Source: Eudromia elegans (lineage: Eukaryota; Chordata; Aves; Tinamiformes; Tinamidae). Taken from it: a stretch of 64,000 nt of DNA. The translations under genes and the position numbers were made by a program. The stretch covers positions 1,551 through 65,550 of the forward strand of contig PTEX01000481.1 in assembly GCA_003342815.1 (NCBI GenBank), given 5' to 3'. Below, piece after piece: positions 23,301 to 34,200 of this stretch. The notes under the pieces are model-generated. The model worked only from the letters and a program-made list of their open reading frames with translations, searched no databases and was not told where the DNA came from. The first letter of the stretch is position 1. Each line of letters starts with the position of its first letter.

Positions 23301-26300
23301 NCCCTCGGGGCTCCTGCAAGCAGCTGACATCTAATAATACAGCGGAGACACCTGATCCCCCACCAGCTGGAAGGGGTCATGGGTCCTGTGGGCTTTGTGC
23401 CAAAGCCCAGTGCGTGCAGTCCCACCGGGCTTTCCTGCCCCGGGCACGTACCCCGGGCGAAAGAGCTACCAGCCCCCGCAGCCTTGGGCCCAGGGGATCC
23501 TCCGTTAGCAGACAGCCCATGGAAACGTGNGCGGCTGCCAGCGAAGTCCTGTGCTCCGCAGCGCTGCAACGAGCAGCGTGGCAGGGGAAGACCTTGCTGT
23601 GCCATCACGGGAGCAGAAAGCCAGCCCTAACCCCAAGGCCCTGGACAGCTACGCAAGTCCCTTCTCTGAAACAGGACACTGAGGCCAACAGCAACCTGGG
23701 AATCTCCTCTGTGCCTGGCTGCAGCCTCCCAAAATGGTCCCATGGGAGGACCTGCACTTGCCACGGAAGACAAGGAACTTCTTCCGCTTCCTGCAGCTCC
23801 AGCACAGCGCGACAGGCCTCGGGCAGAGGCCAAGGGCTCTTTTCAGTCTGCAATGTAACATGCCACTAAGGCAGTTACACCAAAATTGGCCCACCTGCCA
23901 CATTTTATCAAGACTCTGTTTACATTAAACATCAATTATCCTTCGTCTGAAGGCTCAGGACAGGGATGGGGTGGCAGCAGCAGGACCACAGAGCCAGATA
24001 AAAAGGCTGATTTGGACACCTTGGTCACACTTGCTACTTATTATCATTGCTTTTCCCTGCCAATTCCATCAAGGATCAAAGGATTCAANTGCATAATTCC
24101 CAGCCTGCAGCACTGACTTTAGGAAGAAGAAAACTATCAGAGATGGCGCGAGAGAGTGACAGTGCCTCCTTGGACAGGCCATGGGAACCTCAGAGCAAAA
24201 CACCTCCCACTCTTTCCATGGCCACTCTTGACTTTCCTTTGCTGTTATCTTATCTACTATAGCACTTTCTCAAAATTGACATTTCCCTGATTACTGCAAT
24301 TATTGTGTACTGCACACAAATTTGCTCTCACCAAATGATATAAGGAATCGGGAAGCTTTTGAATGCCGAAGGATGCATGGAGATTTCAGGCTGCCTGAGA
24401 GACCAAGCAGAATGGTGAAAGCAAAGAAAGAAGTTTCACATCCCAGAGCCCATTTCTGCATGGCTAAATGTCACTGGCAAGAACTGTGTCTGATGCAGTT
24501 CTAACAGCAGGAGCTGCATTCAGACGAAACACGGAAAAAATCCATGCGCGTGGGCAGTCCGGGCCAGGCCGACTGCAGAGGAGGCCCAGCTGAGCCTGGC
24601 GACGGGGAGGCTTCTCTATCTGCGGAGCACAGTCCCGAACGTGGCGCGCAGAGAGGGACCGGGTGGCCGCTGGGAGCCAGGGGCCCCACAAACCCAAGCA
24701 AGATGAAGGCACTCGGAGATGAAAGCTCCCAGATTGAATCTTTCCAGTGCATGAGCATGCAGGCACCAGCCCATCCCACCCTGCCTTCGCAAGACTGAAA
24801 TCAAACCCAGCTCCAGAATTTGATGCCCATTTAGACATATTCACAATCAGAATATATGAGAAGCCTAAAGTCGCTTAGAGCAAACAAGCTAACTACCAAC
24901 ACAGGCCAAAAAACACCAACAGACAGCATGGGAACAGCTTCTGGGTCTCAATCACTGAAAACCTAAAACCAGATTTGAAATCTACCACAGAGCTTTGCCA
25001 CCATGATTAAATCCTTTCCCTAATGCCTACCTTCAATTTTCCCTATTGCTATTAAACAAACAAAATCCTATTGCTTCATGCACTACACTGGTTAGAATGT
25101 CCCAAGAGTATCAAAAGTCTTTCTGAAAAGCTCATGGAAAATTACTTCTCAGTTATCAGAAAGGTTTGCTTAAGGAAAAAATATCCCAGTTTAAAATGAT
25201 TTATCGTTCACCGGTTTTTACTAGCTGTTGCTTATCTTCATACCTGCTAGGGGCTTACAACTAGTCCTGAAATTCTGCAGCAATGATGCTGAGTGGTTGC
25301 TAAANCCCTACATTTTTTTCTGCCCTGCTCTTCTCTGCCTTTCAGGACAAACTCATCACTCAACAGTTGTCCAAGATAATCTTGGAGATATCAGCAGTTA
25401 TTACACTTCCTGAATACCCTAGAATGAAGTTTGGGCTGAAAAATAACTTGAAAACATTTAATCTATTTAAATGCTTCAGAATGGTAGTGTATGTTTTGAA
25501 CAGCTACTAACTTGCCAGTTACCTATTCACACTGACCTTTTTATTAAAGACCACTGCAAAAAGTCTTAAACTCTTATTTGCAAATGAGCAGGTGATGAAC
25601 ATTTCTAAGAGAACTCACACACNGAACTGCCAAACTGTGGAGGGCAGGAGGTATCAGCTCCAGGGCCAGGATAAATGGAAGGTGTACAGATGATACCAAA
25701 AATAAATGAAAAAGGTGTCTGTGTGGTGGAAATTTGGTTCACAGTACTGTGGATGAGCAGATCTGGTTTCTGTACCCAGAGAACAGCAGAAATTAGCAGA
25801 TTCATGAATACTATGGTAGAATACAGAAGAATAACTACATACCCAAGAACATTACAAAGCAATGAGATTTTTTTTTTAAGAGTCAAAGAGNCGGTGAAAA
25901 TAGGTGGTCTAGTTGATATATATGTATATATAAAACACAGATTTTCATTAAAACTTTCAAAAAAGTCACCAAATGTTGACATACTAAGCTGCCATGGGAA
26001 AGAAGTAAGATTTGATAGGCACAAACAGTTTGCCAAACAGATGATGACCACTGTTAAAGAGTCTCTTGGAATTTCACATTTTCAACATCTACATAAATAA
26101 CCTGAAAAAAAGAGGGTCAGGAAAAAGTGACGGATCATTTAGGATAATCACAGATGAAATAAAACTATAACAAATATAGACAGAACTATGTAATGCCTGA
26201 ATTCCACGGCTATGCTCCTCATCTTAGCCACGCCAGGGCCCAGGCATTTCACCATCTGTGCTAGAAATTACTAGGATGGTTCCTGACATCCTTCTATATC

Positions 26301-29300
26301 AGCTGGTGTGCCAGGGAGTGGTGCTCTCTCTTTACTTTGTTGTTTGTTTTGAACATGTCCCCTGAGAAAGCAGCACTGACAACCATCAGGATACTGGCTA
26401 GAGAGAGAGAGACTTCTGCTCTAATTTTGCATTGTCTTTTCTGTGGCTATCCTGCCTGACTTACCTATCGAGAAAATAAAGGAGTTTTTAGTCTTCACAG
26501 ATTCACAGAACAGTTGATGGTTGGAAGGGACCTCTAGAGATTATCTAGTCCAACCTCCCTGCTCAAGCAGGGATGCCTGGAGCATTTGGCTTTTGAAGAT
26601 CTCCAAAGCACTCTTTACCCTTACTCTTCTCCCGCTCAGTAGATATTCAGGGCAATATATGGCAAGATCACTTACAGCTTGACTTTATGTGTCTTCTACA
26701 TAAGGCTGAGAGAGCTGGGCCTCTTCAGCCTGGAGAAGAGAAGGCTAAGAGGGGACCTGATCAGTATGTATAAGTACCTCAAGGGAGGGAGTGAGGAGAA
26801 TGGGTCTGGCCTCTTCTCAGTGGTGGCCAGCGACAGAATTAGAGGAAACAGCCACAAACTGAAGCATCAAAAGTTCCACAGAAACTTAAGAAAAAAATCT
26901 CTTAACAGTAAGAGTGACGGAGCACTGGAACAGGTTGCCCAGAGAGGTGATGGAGTCTCCTTCTCTGGAGATCTTCAAAAGCCGCTTGGACACCACCCTG
27001 TGCCCCATGCTTTGGGAGACCCTGCGTGTGCAGGGCGGTTGGACTAGATGACCTCTAGAGGTCCCTTCCAACGTTAAGAATTCTATGATTCTACAACTCT
27101 ACATATCAAAATACTGCTTAAGACAAGCGCAAAATCTAAAGATTCAAAAGGAGTTTTAGAAGGTGAAATGCAGGTCTCATTGCAATTCTGCATCAAACCA
27201 CGATCCTCCTTCGAGAAGCCCTAGGGGTGTTCACAGCCACACTCAGTGACATCTATGAAAGCAGTCGCTATCTCCATGGAGGCTGGAGTCCCAAGCACAG
27301 GTAGGCACTTGCTGCAGCAGCCAGCGCAGCAGCCGCTCTCCTGGCTGGCAGGGCAGAGAGCCGGAGCGACCTGGGAGCCTTACCTCCGTGTCCGTCGTAG
27401 ACCGAGAACATGGCTGTTTCGCTGTCCAGCTCAGGTATGCAGTTGTGCGCGTCCTGAAAGAAAGAAAAAAACCCTGAGAGACAGCAACTGCACCAGCCCC
27501 AGCAGGAAACTGGGAGAAGGGAACACACGGGCAGTGAGCATCGGCACGGAGACTCTCAGATCTAGAGAAGGCGAGAAAGCTTCCTCCCACACTCTGAAAA
27601 GGTGCATCCCGCAGCACTCGTTTGAAGAAGGGGCATAGATCTTTGGCGTTACGGGGCTCCCTGTGCTGGACTGGCAATCAAGCCTCCCTTGGCTTGCTCG
27701 TGGCTCTGGGTATTGTGACGCACAAGCTGCAATCAGCTGCCTCTGCCGCTGTCTGCCCCAGTGCTCGCAGGGCCTCCGTTACTGCAGCACCCCAGTGCTG
27801 GAGCCTGGGGCGGTGAGCTCCTTCTGCTCCTCCACTGCCTGGGCTGCGACACAGAGAGCAGAGTGTGACTGCAGCAATCCCGGCTATCCCGCTCTGGATG
27901 CGCTGGCAGCTTCCCCCATGCACACAAAGCTAAACTGTTTACTCAGGGCCGCCTCCAGAGCCGGTCGCACTCCCTTCTCCAGGTCTTGCCAAGCAGCCTG
28001 AAGGTCAAAAGTGGAGGCGCTGGCCCATGCCCACCATGCAGCCACAGCTTGTGCTCACCCAGGCGACCACAGCTTGTCTGCTCCAACACCCCAACGGCAC
28101 AATAGCCACACAGCACACGGGATTACCGCGTTCAGGGGAACAAACACTGCCTGGGAAACCTTTCCCACCTCAGGACATGTGAAGGCTCCTTCCTGCTGCC
28201 TGGCGTGCATCTCGCTCCCGGGGAGGGTGCGGGGGCGAGCAGGGCAAGGCGTCTGCACTAAGCCAAAGCACGAAGCCAAGTATCACTTCCCGAGGCACGT
28301 CAGGTGCTTTAGCTCCGCCACATCTCCAGAACCTGCCAAGGAAATCAGAGGGCTCTCTCCAGGACATTCTGGGGCACAAACACAAACCATCCTCTGATGC
28401 CCCTACATCGCAGGGATGAGCACTATGGAACTCAACAAGCAGAACTGCCTGCGCTCCCAGGAGCTCATTAGGAGAGCACGTTTTGAAGACATCACACAGA
28501 TTCTATAGGCAGGTGCCCAACCTCTTCCATCCTTTGGGTCAGCAAACCAAATCTGGCTATTCTAACACTTCTAGCATTTAATAATTTAGTTAGAGAAGTC
28601 CCTGGCCAACAGATGAATATAAGGATATATGGCATTTGCACAATCACTTTTCAGAGCGTTCACAGAAGCTGGAGAGGCAGAAAAAGACCACAACAAAGTA
28701 ACTGGGATAAGTCCCAGGTGACTGACTAAGCAACGGTTTAATTAGAGCAGGTAGAGCAAACACAACTGGGAAGAAAATCTAACCCTGGCAGCAAAAACAG
28801 TGTTTTGGCGGCGCTCACACAGTGCTCACGGCGATGTGACGCAGCGGCTCCCGCGCCAGGGCCGTGGGTGCCCAGGGCGGCTCGCGGAGCCCCGTGGGGT
28901 GCGAGGCTGCCAGTGCAGGCAACGCTGCTGCCCACAGCTCGGCCCATCCGCAAGCTGCGGAGTGGCCCTGTCAGCACTGCCGCATGGGCCATCGTCCCNC
29001 CATCCGGTAACGGGGCCGTGCGCATCCCGCGCCGTGGCCCGATGTCTCTCCCAGTTGCCTCGACAGGTACAAGGGCAGACCTGGGAGCCTGTTCAATTCA
29101 GCCAAGAAGAGCAAACAAACCAGAACAGACACCTGCTTCGAGGAAACTCCACATTAGAGACAATTCTTGTACATTTTGAGGCAAGGGCTCTTTCTCAGAG
29201 CTCAAGAGCTGTGGAACACCACACATGAGAAGCATTGTCTTAGCAGGCCTAGACAGTGGCAAAGTGCTCGGAGAGGCCCCAAGCAGCCACCTCCCAGAGG

Positions 29301-30440
29301 CTCCCCGCACACCTCACTACACCCCAAGCACTATTCTCTGCTGTAATTCAGCCTTTACCCTTCTCAGTAACTTCAGCGCCCAACACTATTTTTGGTCCGC
29401 TTATTCTTTACCACCAGAATCTCTTATTCACAAATAACCTATTTAGACTAAGAGTGAGCAGTTTTGTTCAGAGACTGCACACTTCCCTTACCCAGGAGCT
29501 CTAAAAATGTGAGTTAAAGCCAGGAAGTAACTCCTTCCCGCAGCCTTTACCTGCCCACAAACACTCACTGCCACCGCTTGTGTGTGTTCTGGCTTCACCA
29601 ATACAGCGTGTAACTCACCAATAGAGCAGCAGAAATACTTTCCAATCCTTACAGGAGGGTGAGAGTACCATTAAACGCGAAGAAAATGTAATTTGCAACC
29701 AAGAGGAGATAAGGTGAAGTACACACCGCCAGTATGCAAGAAAATGCAACAGACGCCTCAGATTCTGCTGGGCACTGCATGGAGCAACGAGCAGCCTCTT
29801 TGACCACCGGCTTTGGGGGCACCTGCAGCAGGTCCAGTTCAACCCCCTCCCTGTGCCAGCACGTCCCGCTGTGCCAGCACAGGAGACCAGGGCCACATCT
29901 GCGCCCCGCAGCGCAAAGCCAGGGCGGAGCGCAGAGTCGCGAACGCGGCGCCCCCGCCGGGCCAACAAGGACCACGCGGCAGGGCCCGAGCCACCTCTAG
30001 CCCCGGCGCTGGAGCAGGCGGAAGCTCTGCGCACCGCCGCCCTGGCCAGGACCAACCCGCGCCGGGGGAGCCCCGGGGTGGACAGCCGCTCCTGCCGCCT
30101 CGGGCGGCGGTGCCCGCGCTGGGCGGGCGCCCCGGGGCCGGAGGGCAGCCCCGTCGCCGCCCTCGCCGCGGAGCGCTGAACAGCGCGGACCGCAGAAGTG
30201 CCCGGTGGGACGCGCCACTGACCGAGACGGAGCGGCCGCCCCGGCTGCAGGCCCGGAGGCTCCTGAGGCGGGCGCGGCGGGAACGGGACGGCGGCGGCGC
30301 CGCGCCGGGAGCGCACTCACCTCCATGGAGACGCGCCAGCCCTGCATGGCGCTGAAACCGAAGTGCAGCGGGCGCGGGCCCAGGCCGGCACCGTCCCCCG
30401 AGCTCTTCACCGTATTGGGCTGCGACAGGTAAGCGCCCAT
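14324..30440 (-). CDS. PPM1G: Protein phosphatase PPM1G (PP2C gamma)
   Basis: Mg/Mn-dependent Ser/Thr phosphatase of the PP2C family, nuclear, acting on spliceosome, histone H2A-H2B and 7SK-linked substrates. Ten exons, 5' to 3' on the minus strand: 30440-30321, 27453-27384, 21358-21273, 20596-20464, 19059-18590, 18153-18016, 17319-17085, 15378-15249, 14970-14868, 14518-14324. They sum to 1680 nt, 559 residues (human 546). The start [10 protein letters not shown] is the family's and keeps the Gly2 myristoylation-like context. The metal-site motif SVYDGHGG spans the exon 2/3 joint; later catalytic motifs are [28 protein letters not shown] and CDNMTC. As in mammals the PP2C fold is split by a long acidic insert (about residues 135-340, exons 5 and 6), with runs of Glu/Asp and Ser. 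The tail is lysine-rich (KKTKLE). The donor of the 18153-18016 exon (GTGCAC) is non-ideal. Confidence 0.97.
16005..16365 (-). mobile_element. CR1 LINE 3' fragment (older copy)
   Basis: Read on the minus strand, this shows the CR1 3' segment: a GAGAGGAGGCTCC-like block, a degraded C-terminal reverse-transcriptase tail ([17 protein letters not shown]), and an end near the usual CCAACCATAGTGATTC tail. It lies in the PPM1G intron between the 17085 and 15378 exon edges. It differs clearly from the other CR1 copies in the window, so it is older. The left edge is firm and the right edge is approximate. Confidence 0.8.
19635..19681. repeat. A-rich polypurine tract
   Basis: A run of G7 is followed by adenines with scattered guanines (AAAGAAAG and AAGAAGAA patches), about 47 bases in all, in a PPM1G intron. 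It is a simple low-complexity tract. Confidence 0.7.
26500..26615 (-). mobile_element. CR1 LINE 3'-end fragment, minus orientation
   Basis: The plus strand reads GGTTGGAAGGGACCTCTAGA, which is the reverse complement of the CR1 3' tail, then the usual TCCAACCTCCCTGCTCAAGC region. It starts at an ATTCACAGAA-like form of the octamer tail. The inner edge near 26615 is approximate. Confidence 0.8.
26697..27087 (+). mobile_element. CR1 LINE 3' fragment, plus orientation
   Basis: This begins at GCTGAGAGAGCTGGGCCTCT and runs through the end of the reverse-transcriptase frame ([26 protein letters not shown]) to the 3' tail TTCTATGATTCT. It closely resembles the 3' part of the longer copy at 38.8-40.2 kb, so it belongs to the same or a near subfamily. 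It is strongly 5'-truncated. Confidence 0.9.
27454..30320 (-). other. PPM1G intron 1 (2.9 kb)
   Basis: This intron lies between the first and second coding exons. Its 5' end (about 29850-30320) is part of the promoter CpG island. A second CpG-rich patch sits at about 28800-29045. No coding exon or RNA gene is recognisable. Confidence 0.75.
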
Positions 30441-31295
30441 GGCGGCGGCCGAGCCGGCCGGGCCGGGCCGCGCAGGGCGGGCGGCACCGGGCGGCGCGAG
30501 CGCGAGGCAGCAGCGGGACCACCCCCGGCGAGGCGCCAGCGGAAGTAGCGCGGCCGGAAGCGCGGACCAGAGCGTCGCGCTGGGCGGGGGAGCGCGCGCG
30601 AGCCGAACTCAGCGGCCGGAAGCACCTGCCATAGAGACTGAGCGCGGGCTAGAAGGGCTCGCGGGGAAANGCGGCGACGGGGTTGGCGGGCGACGCCTCT
30701 CGGCCGGCGTGGGGACTTGCGCCTCCCGCCGGGCCGAGCCAAGCCTCATCTCTGCCTAGCCGGCCGTGGTGCCACCCACTCCGCACCGTGGGTTAGCTGG
30801 GCCTGGCCCAACACGCGGCATGGGGCTGCAACGGCCCCTTAGGGCGCCCCAGCTCCCTCGGAGGAGGCGATGGGGGAGGAGACCGCAGGGGGCTGGGACA
30901 AGAGCAGCTTGGAGGCAGTACCCCTACCANNNNNNNNNNNNNNNNNNNNNNNNNNNNNNNNNNNNNNNNNNNNNNNNNNNNNNNNNNNNNNNNNNNNNNN
31001 NNNNNNNNNNNNNNNNNNNNNNNNNNNNNNNNNNNNNNNNNNNNNNNNNNNNNNNNNNNNNNNNNNNNNNNNNNNNNNNNNNNNNNNNNNNNNNNNNNNN
31101 NNNNNNNNNNNNNNNNNNNNNNNNNNNNNNNNNNNNNNNNNNNNNNNNNNNNNNNNNNNNNNNNNNNNNNNNNNNNNNNNNGAGCGCGGCTGCCCGGCCC
31201 CCTGCCCGGCCCCGACCCCGCTGCGCCGTCCGGCCCACCGCTAGGCCCGACCCGACCCGACCCGGCCTGGCCCGGCCCGCAGTCCGCCCCGCAGC
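30441..31295. promoter_or_regulatory. Bidirectional CpG-island promoter of PPM1G and NRBP1
   Basis: The genes diverge from start codons at 30440 (minus) and 31296 (plus). The interval is CpG-rich and holds three ETS-type cores on the plus strand: GCGGAAG at 30538-30544 and CCGGAAG at 30554-30560 and 30616-30622. An N block hides 30930-31181. Just before the NRBP1 start there is a short pentanucleotide repeat of CCCGA (about 31246-31264), probably in the 5' UTR. Confidence 0.75.
30930..31181. other. Assembly gap of 252 Ns
   Basis: Unknown bases lie in the PPM1G/NRBP1 shared CpG island. Flanks are very GC-rich on the right, which is the likely cause. The NRBP1 transcription start and 5' UTR probably lie in or beside this block. 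Confidence 0.95.
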
Positions 31296-34200
31296 ATGTC
31301 GGAGGGTGAGGCTAAGGTGCCGAGCAGCGGCTCGGACACCAAGCCCGAGCCTGCCTCGTCCGGGCCAGGCATGACTTCGGTGTCTCCGCCGGTGACTTCG
31401 GCGGCGCCCCCGGAGGAGGAGGAGGAGGAAGAGGAGAGTGAGGACGAGTCCGAGATCCTGGAGGAGTCACCATGCGGCCGCTGGCAGAAGCGACGCGAGG
31501 AGGTGAGAGGAGCCCGGTCCGCGGCCTCCGCCTCCCGGCGCCGCCCGCCCGGCCCAGGCCCGGGTGCAGGTCGCTGCGGCGCGATGCGGAGTAGAGACTG
31601 CGCGGTGCTCGCGGCCGTGGGGAACCCCGAGGGCCGTGGCCCGCAGTGCTACCGCGCGGGGCCACTGCATCCCCCGCGGGCGGGCCGGCCGCAAGCGTGT
31701 GGCGGCGCGAGGCACCCTCGGGGGCAGCCTGTTGGCTCCGTCCGAGAGGCCAGCGTGTGGTCACCGCCGTCCCTGCCTTGGCTCTCTTGAAGCCTCCCTT
31801 TCTCGGCTGGAGCCATAGCATAGGAAGGTGCAGCTGGAACGTGCTCCTACTGAAGCAGCACCTCGGTCTGTGGCAGGGTCCCTGCGTGTGGCTCTGGCTT
31901 GCCCTGCGGGAGATCTCGTTCTTCACGATAATTGGAACTTACGGGCAGGAGCTGAGATTTCCTGCAATCCCTGCCGAGTCCATATGGGGAGGGTGGGGGG
32001 AAGCAGTTGTTCAGAGTGTGCTGCCTTACTAGTATGCTTTACTTGCTGCGGATTCCTCTGACATGTAAAGATTTATTTCTTTCCAGGCCTTTCAGTGCTG
32101 TCCCAGATAAAATGGTGGATTTGATGGGCGCCAGTGTTTTCTTTGTATTTCACTCTCCCCGTACACGGGCAATCCAAGGCCCAAGCTTGGAAAGTTCCCT
32201 ATGCTTTTGGCAGGGCTGGATCTCTGCTGGGCTGGGGGCTGAGCCCATCCCTGTGTTAGTGAAGAAGCTTTGCTCCCCATTTTGGCAAGTGTGGCAGCAT
32301 AGGGGCTATTGATATTCACAGAACAACCCCCTGATTCAATTAGAGTAACCTTGGGTTACTCCCCACTGCTCTCTGTTTGTTGTGTGGCCTTTCTGTGGGA
32401 AATGTTGAGCACTTATGTGTCTGATGGGTACGGGCTGCCATTGCCTGCGTGTGGCATCTCTTAAGTGTCCTGGCACACTTAAATCCTGCTTTTTCTCAGC
32501 TGTGTGCGCAAATCTGTGTGCTGACTGGCATTTGGGTACCGTGTGGGCTACTTCAGGTGCCCATGGACCCCCAGTCCCCCGCTTCAGCCCTTCCAGACTG
32601 TTCTGAACAACAGCCACACTTCTGGAGCGTCCCGGAGGAGAAGCCCCTGTGGTGCTAGAGCGGTGCGTGTGGAGCGCTGTTTGTGCAGCCAGGCGGTCAC
32701 TATGGGCTGTTCTGCTCAGTGTGTCCATGCAGACAAGTTCCTGGCCCCCCGGCAGCAGGGCGGTGCTCCTCTGTGTAAGAGGAGTGTGTCTTGCTTCCTC
32801 AATTCCTGCCCTTTGCTGCTCTCCTCGGATGCTTGTGTCCTGGGATGTCTCCTTTGGGTACTTTGGAAGGAAGCCACCCGTGTAGGCCAGGGAGGAGGCA
32901 GCGTGGGTGGCTGCAGCGCTGAGGCTGTGTGTCCACCCTGTGCTCTTCGCCTCCGGGCTCTGCTGTTTGCCCTTCGGGTTTTCTTTAGCCCTGGGATGGT
33001 GGCGGGGTGGTGGCCGTCTCTTCAGGATGCAGGTGGCCATTCCTGGAGCCTCCCTGCAGACAGGGTTCGGCCGCGGCCCGCGCGTCATGGCGGGCGGTTT
33101 GTTCGGGCCTAGCGGAGCCGCGGGAGCAGCGCGCGCCCGGTGCAGCGCCCGGCCCCGGCGCTCCTAGCGGCCCGCGGGGCCGGACAGGGCGCCCNGGCCC
33201 GGCCGGGCGCACGGACCAGGCCGGGCACCGGTGGGACTGTGGCAGAGTGACATCTCCCCCAGCCAATGGGAGGTGGGGAAGAGGCATGACATCACCGGCG
33301 CCTGCTCCCATAGGCTGCTCGAGCCCGTCGCCTAGCAACTGCCGCGGTCCCGCCGAGCCCCTGGCCCCGAGGACCGGCTCTTGGCGGGTCTCCGGGGCGG
33401 GCCAGACGGGTTCCTCCCCCCACCCCNCGTCCTCTGGGGCCGATCGGACAGGACCCCATCCCCTCCGTTCCCCGGAGCCGGCTGAACGGAACCCCCCTGG
33501 ACCGGATCCCCCAGGGAAGCCGGGCACCCGACCCATCCCCCTGGGAAGGCCAGATGTGATTCCCCAGGAAGGCCAGGCATGCAGACCCCCTGGGAAGGAA
33601 CGGTGCTGCTGAGGCAGTCGGTGGAGTGGCCTCTTTCTCCTGGATGCCTTCCCGGAGCTCCCTTCATCCCTGCTCTTTGTTTGGCTGCAGTGATCCAAGT
33701 CAGATGGGGCTGAGCAACCCTAGCGAGGCCCGGGTTTCTGGTGCGCCCGGTCTGAGCGAGCACGTTGAGCTCGCTGTACTCAGTCTGGCTCCAGATGAAG
33801 TGAGCAGTTCTATGGAGGCTGTCTGGAGTGGCACAAAAGGGAAGAACCCATTTCGGTTACGAGCGCAATTGAGCTAGCGGTATTTCAAAGTCCAGCTAAA
33901 AGACTGTGGATGTGGGTGACCAAGTCACGCTCCTGCTGCATCAGCCCAATCTAAAGCATGGCAGCTTGTGCAGCTTCTGGCCTGCTTGAAGCTCCCGTAC
34001 TTGCGTTGGTCTATGTGGAGGTGGCTGTGCAGCGTCTTCCTGCAGACAGGGAAATCTGCAGTGTGAGGTGTGGGAATGCTGCAAAGGACCAGAGTGCTCT
34101 ACTGAAGTTAAATGCTACTGTGAAGTCCTGCAACGAAGATGCTGTTGTAACTAGGGATGAGATTAAGCATCTGCGCTGTCCCCAGAGCTCGTGGTGCCTT

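Larger units (their letters stand above)
21359..27383 (-). other. PPM1G intron 2 (6.0 kb)
   Basis: No exon with family support is seen in this intron. It holds a pair of CR1 fragments in opposite orientation at 26500-27085, two GC-rich patches at about 23100-23560 and 24540-24690, and a stretch open on both strands near 25605-26100. The rest is unremarkable unique sequence. Confidence 0.8.

Noticed and set aside
29615-30522. Two long minus-strand frames in the PPM1G promoter island
   Set aside because: They are Arg/Ala/Pro-rich, run through the known first exon in the wrong frame, and are explained by CpG content.
33088-33167. Short MAGGLFG open frame in the NRBP1 intronic CpG island as an alternative first exon
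   Set aside because: There is no recognised homology, no clear donor in frame, and it ends at a stop within the island. The island may still be a promoter.
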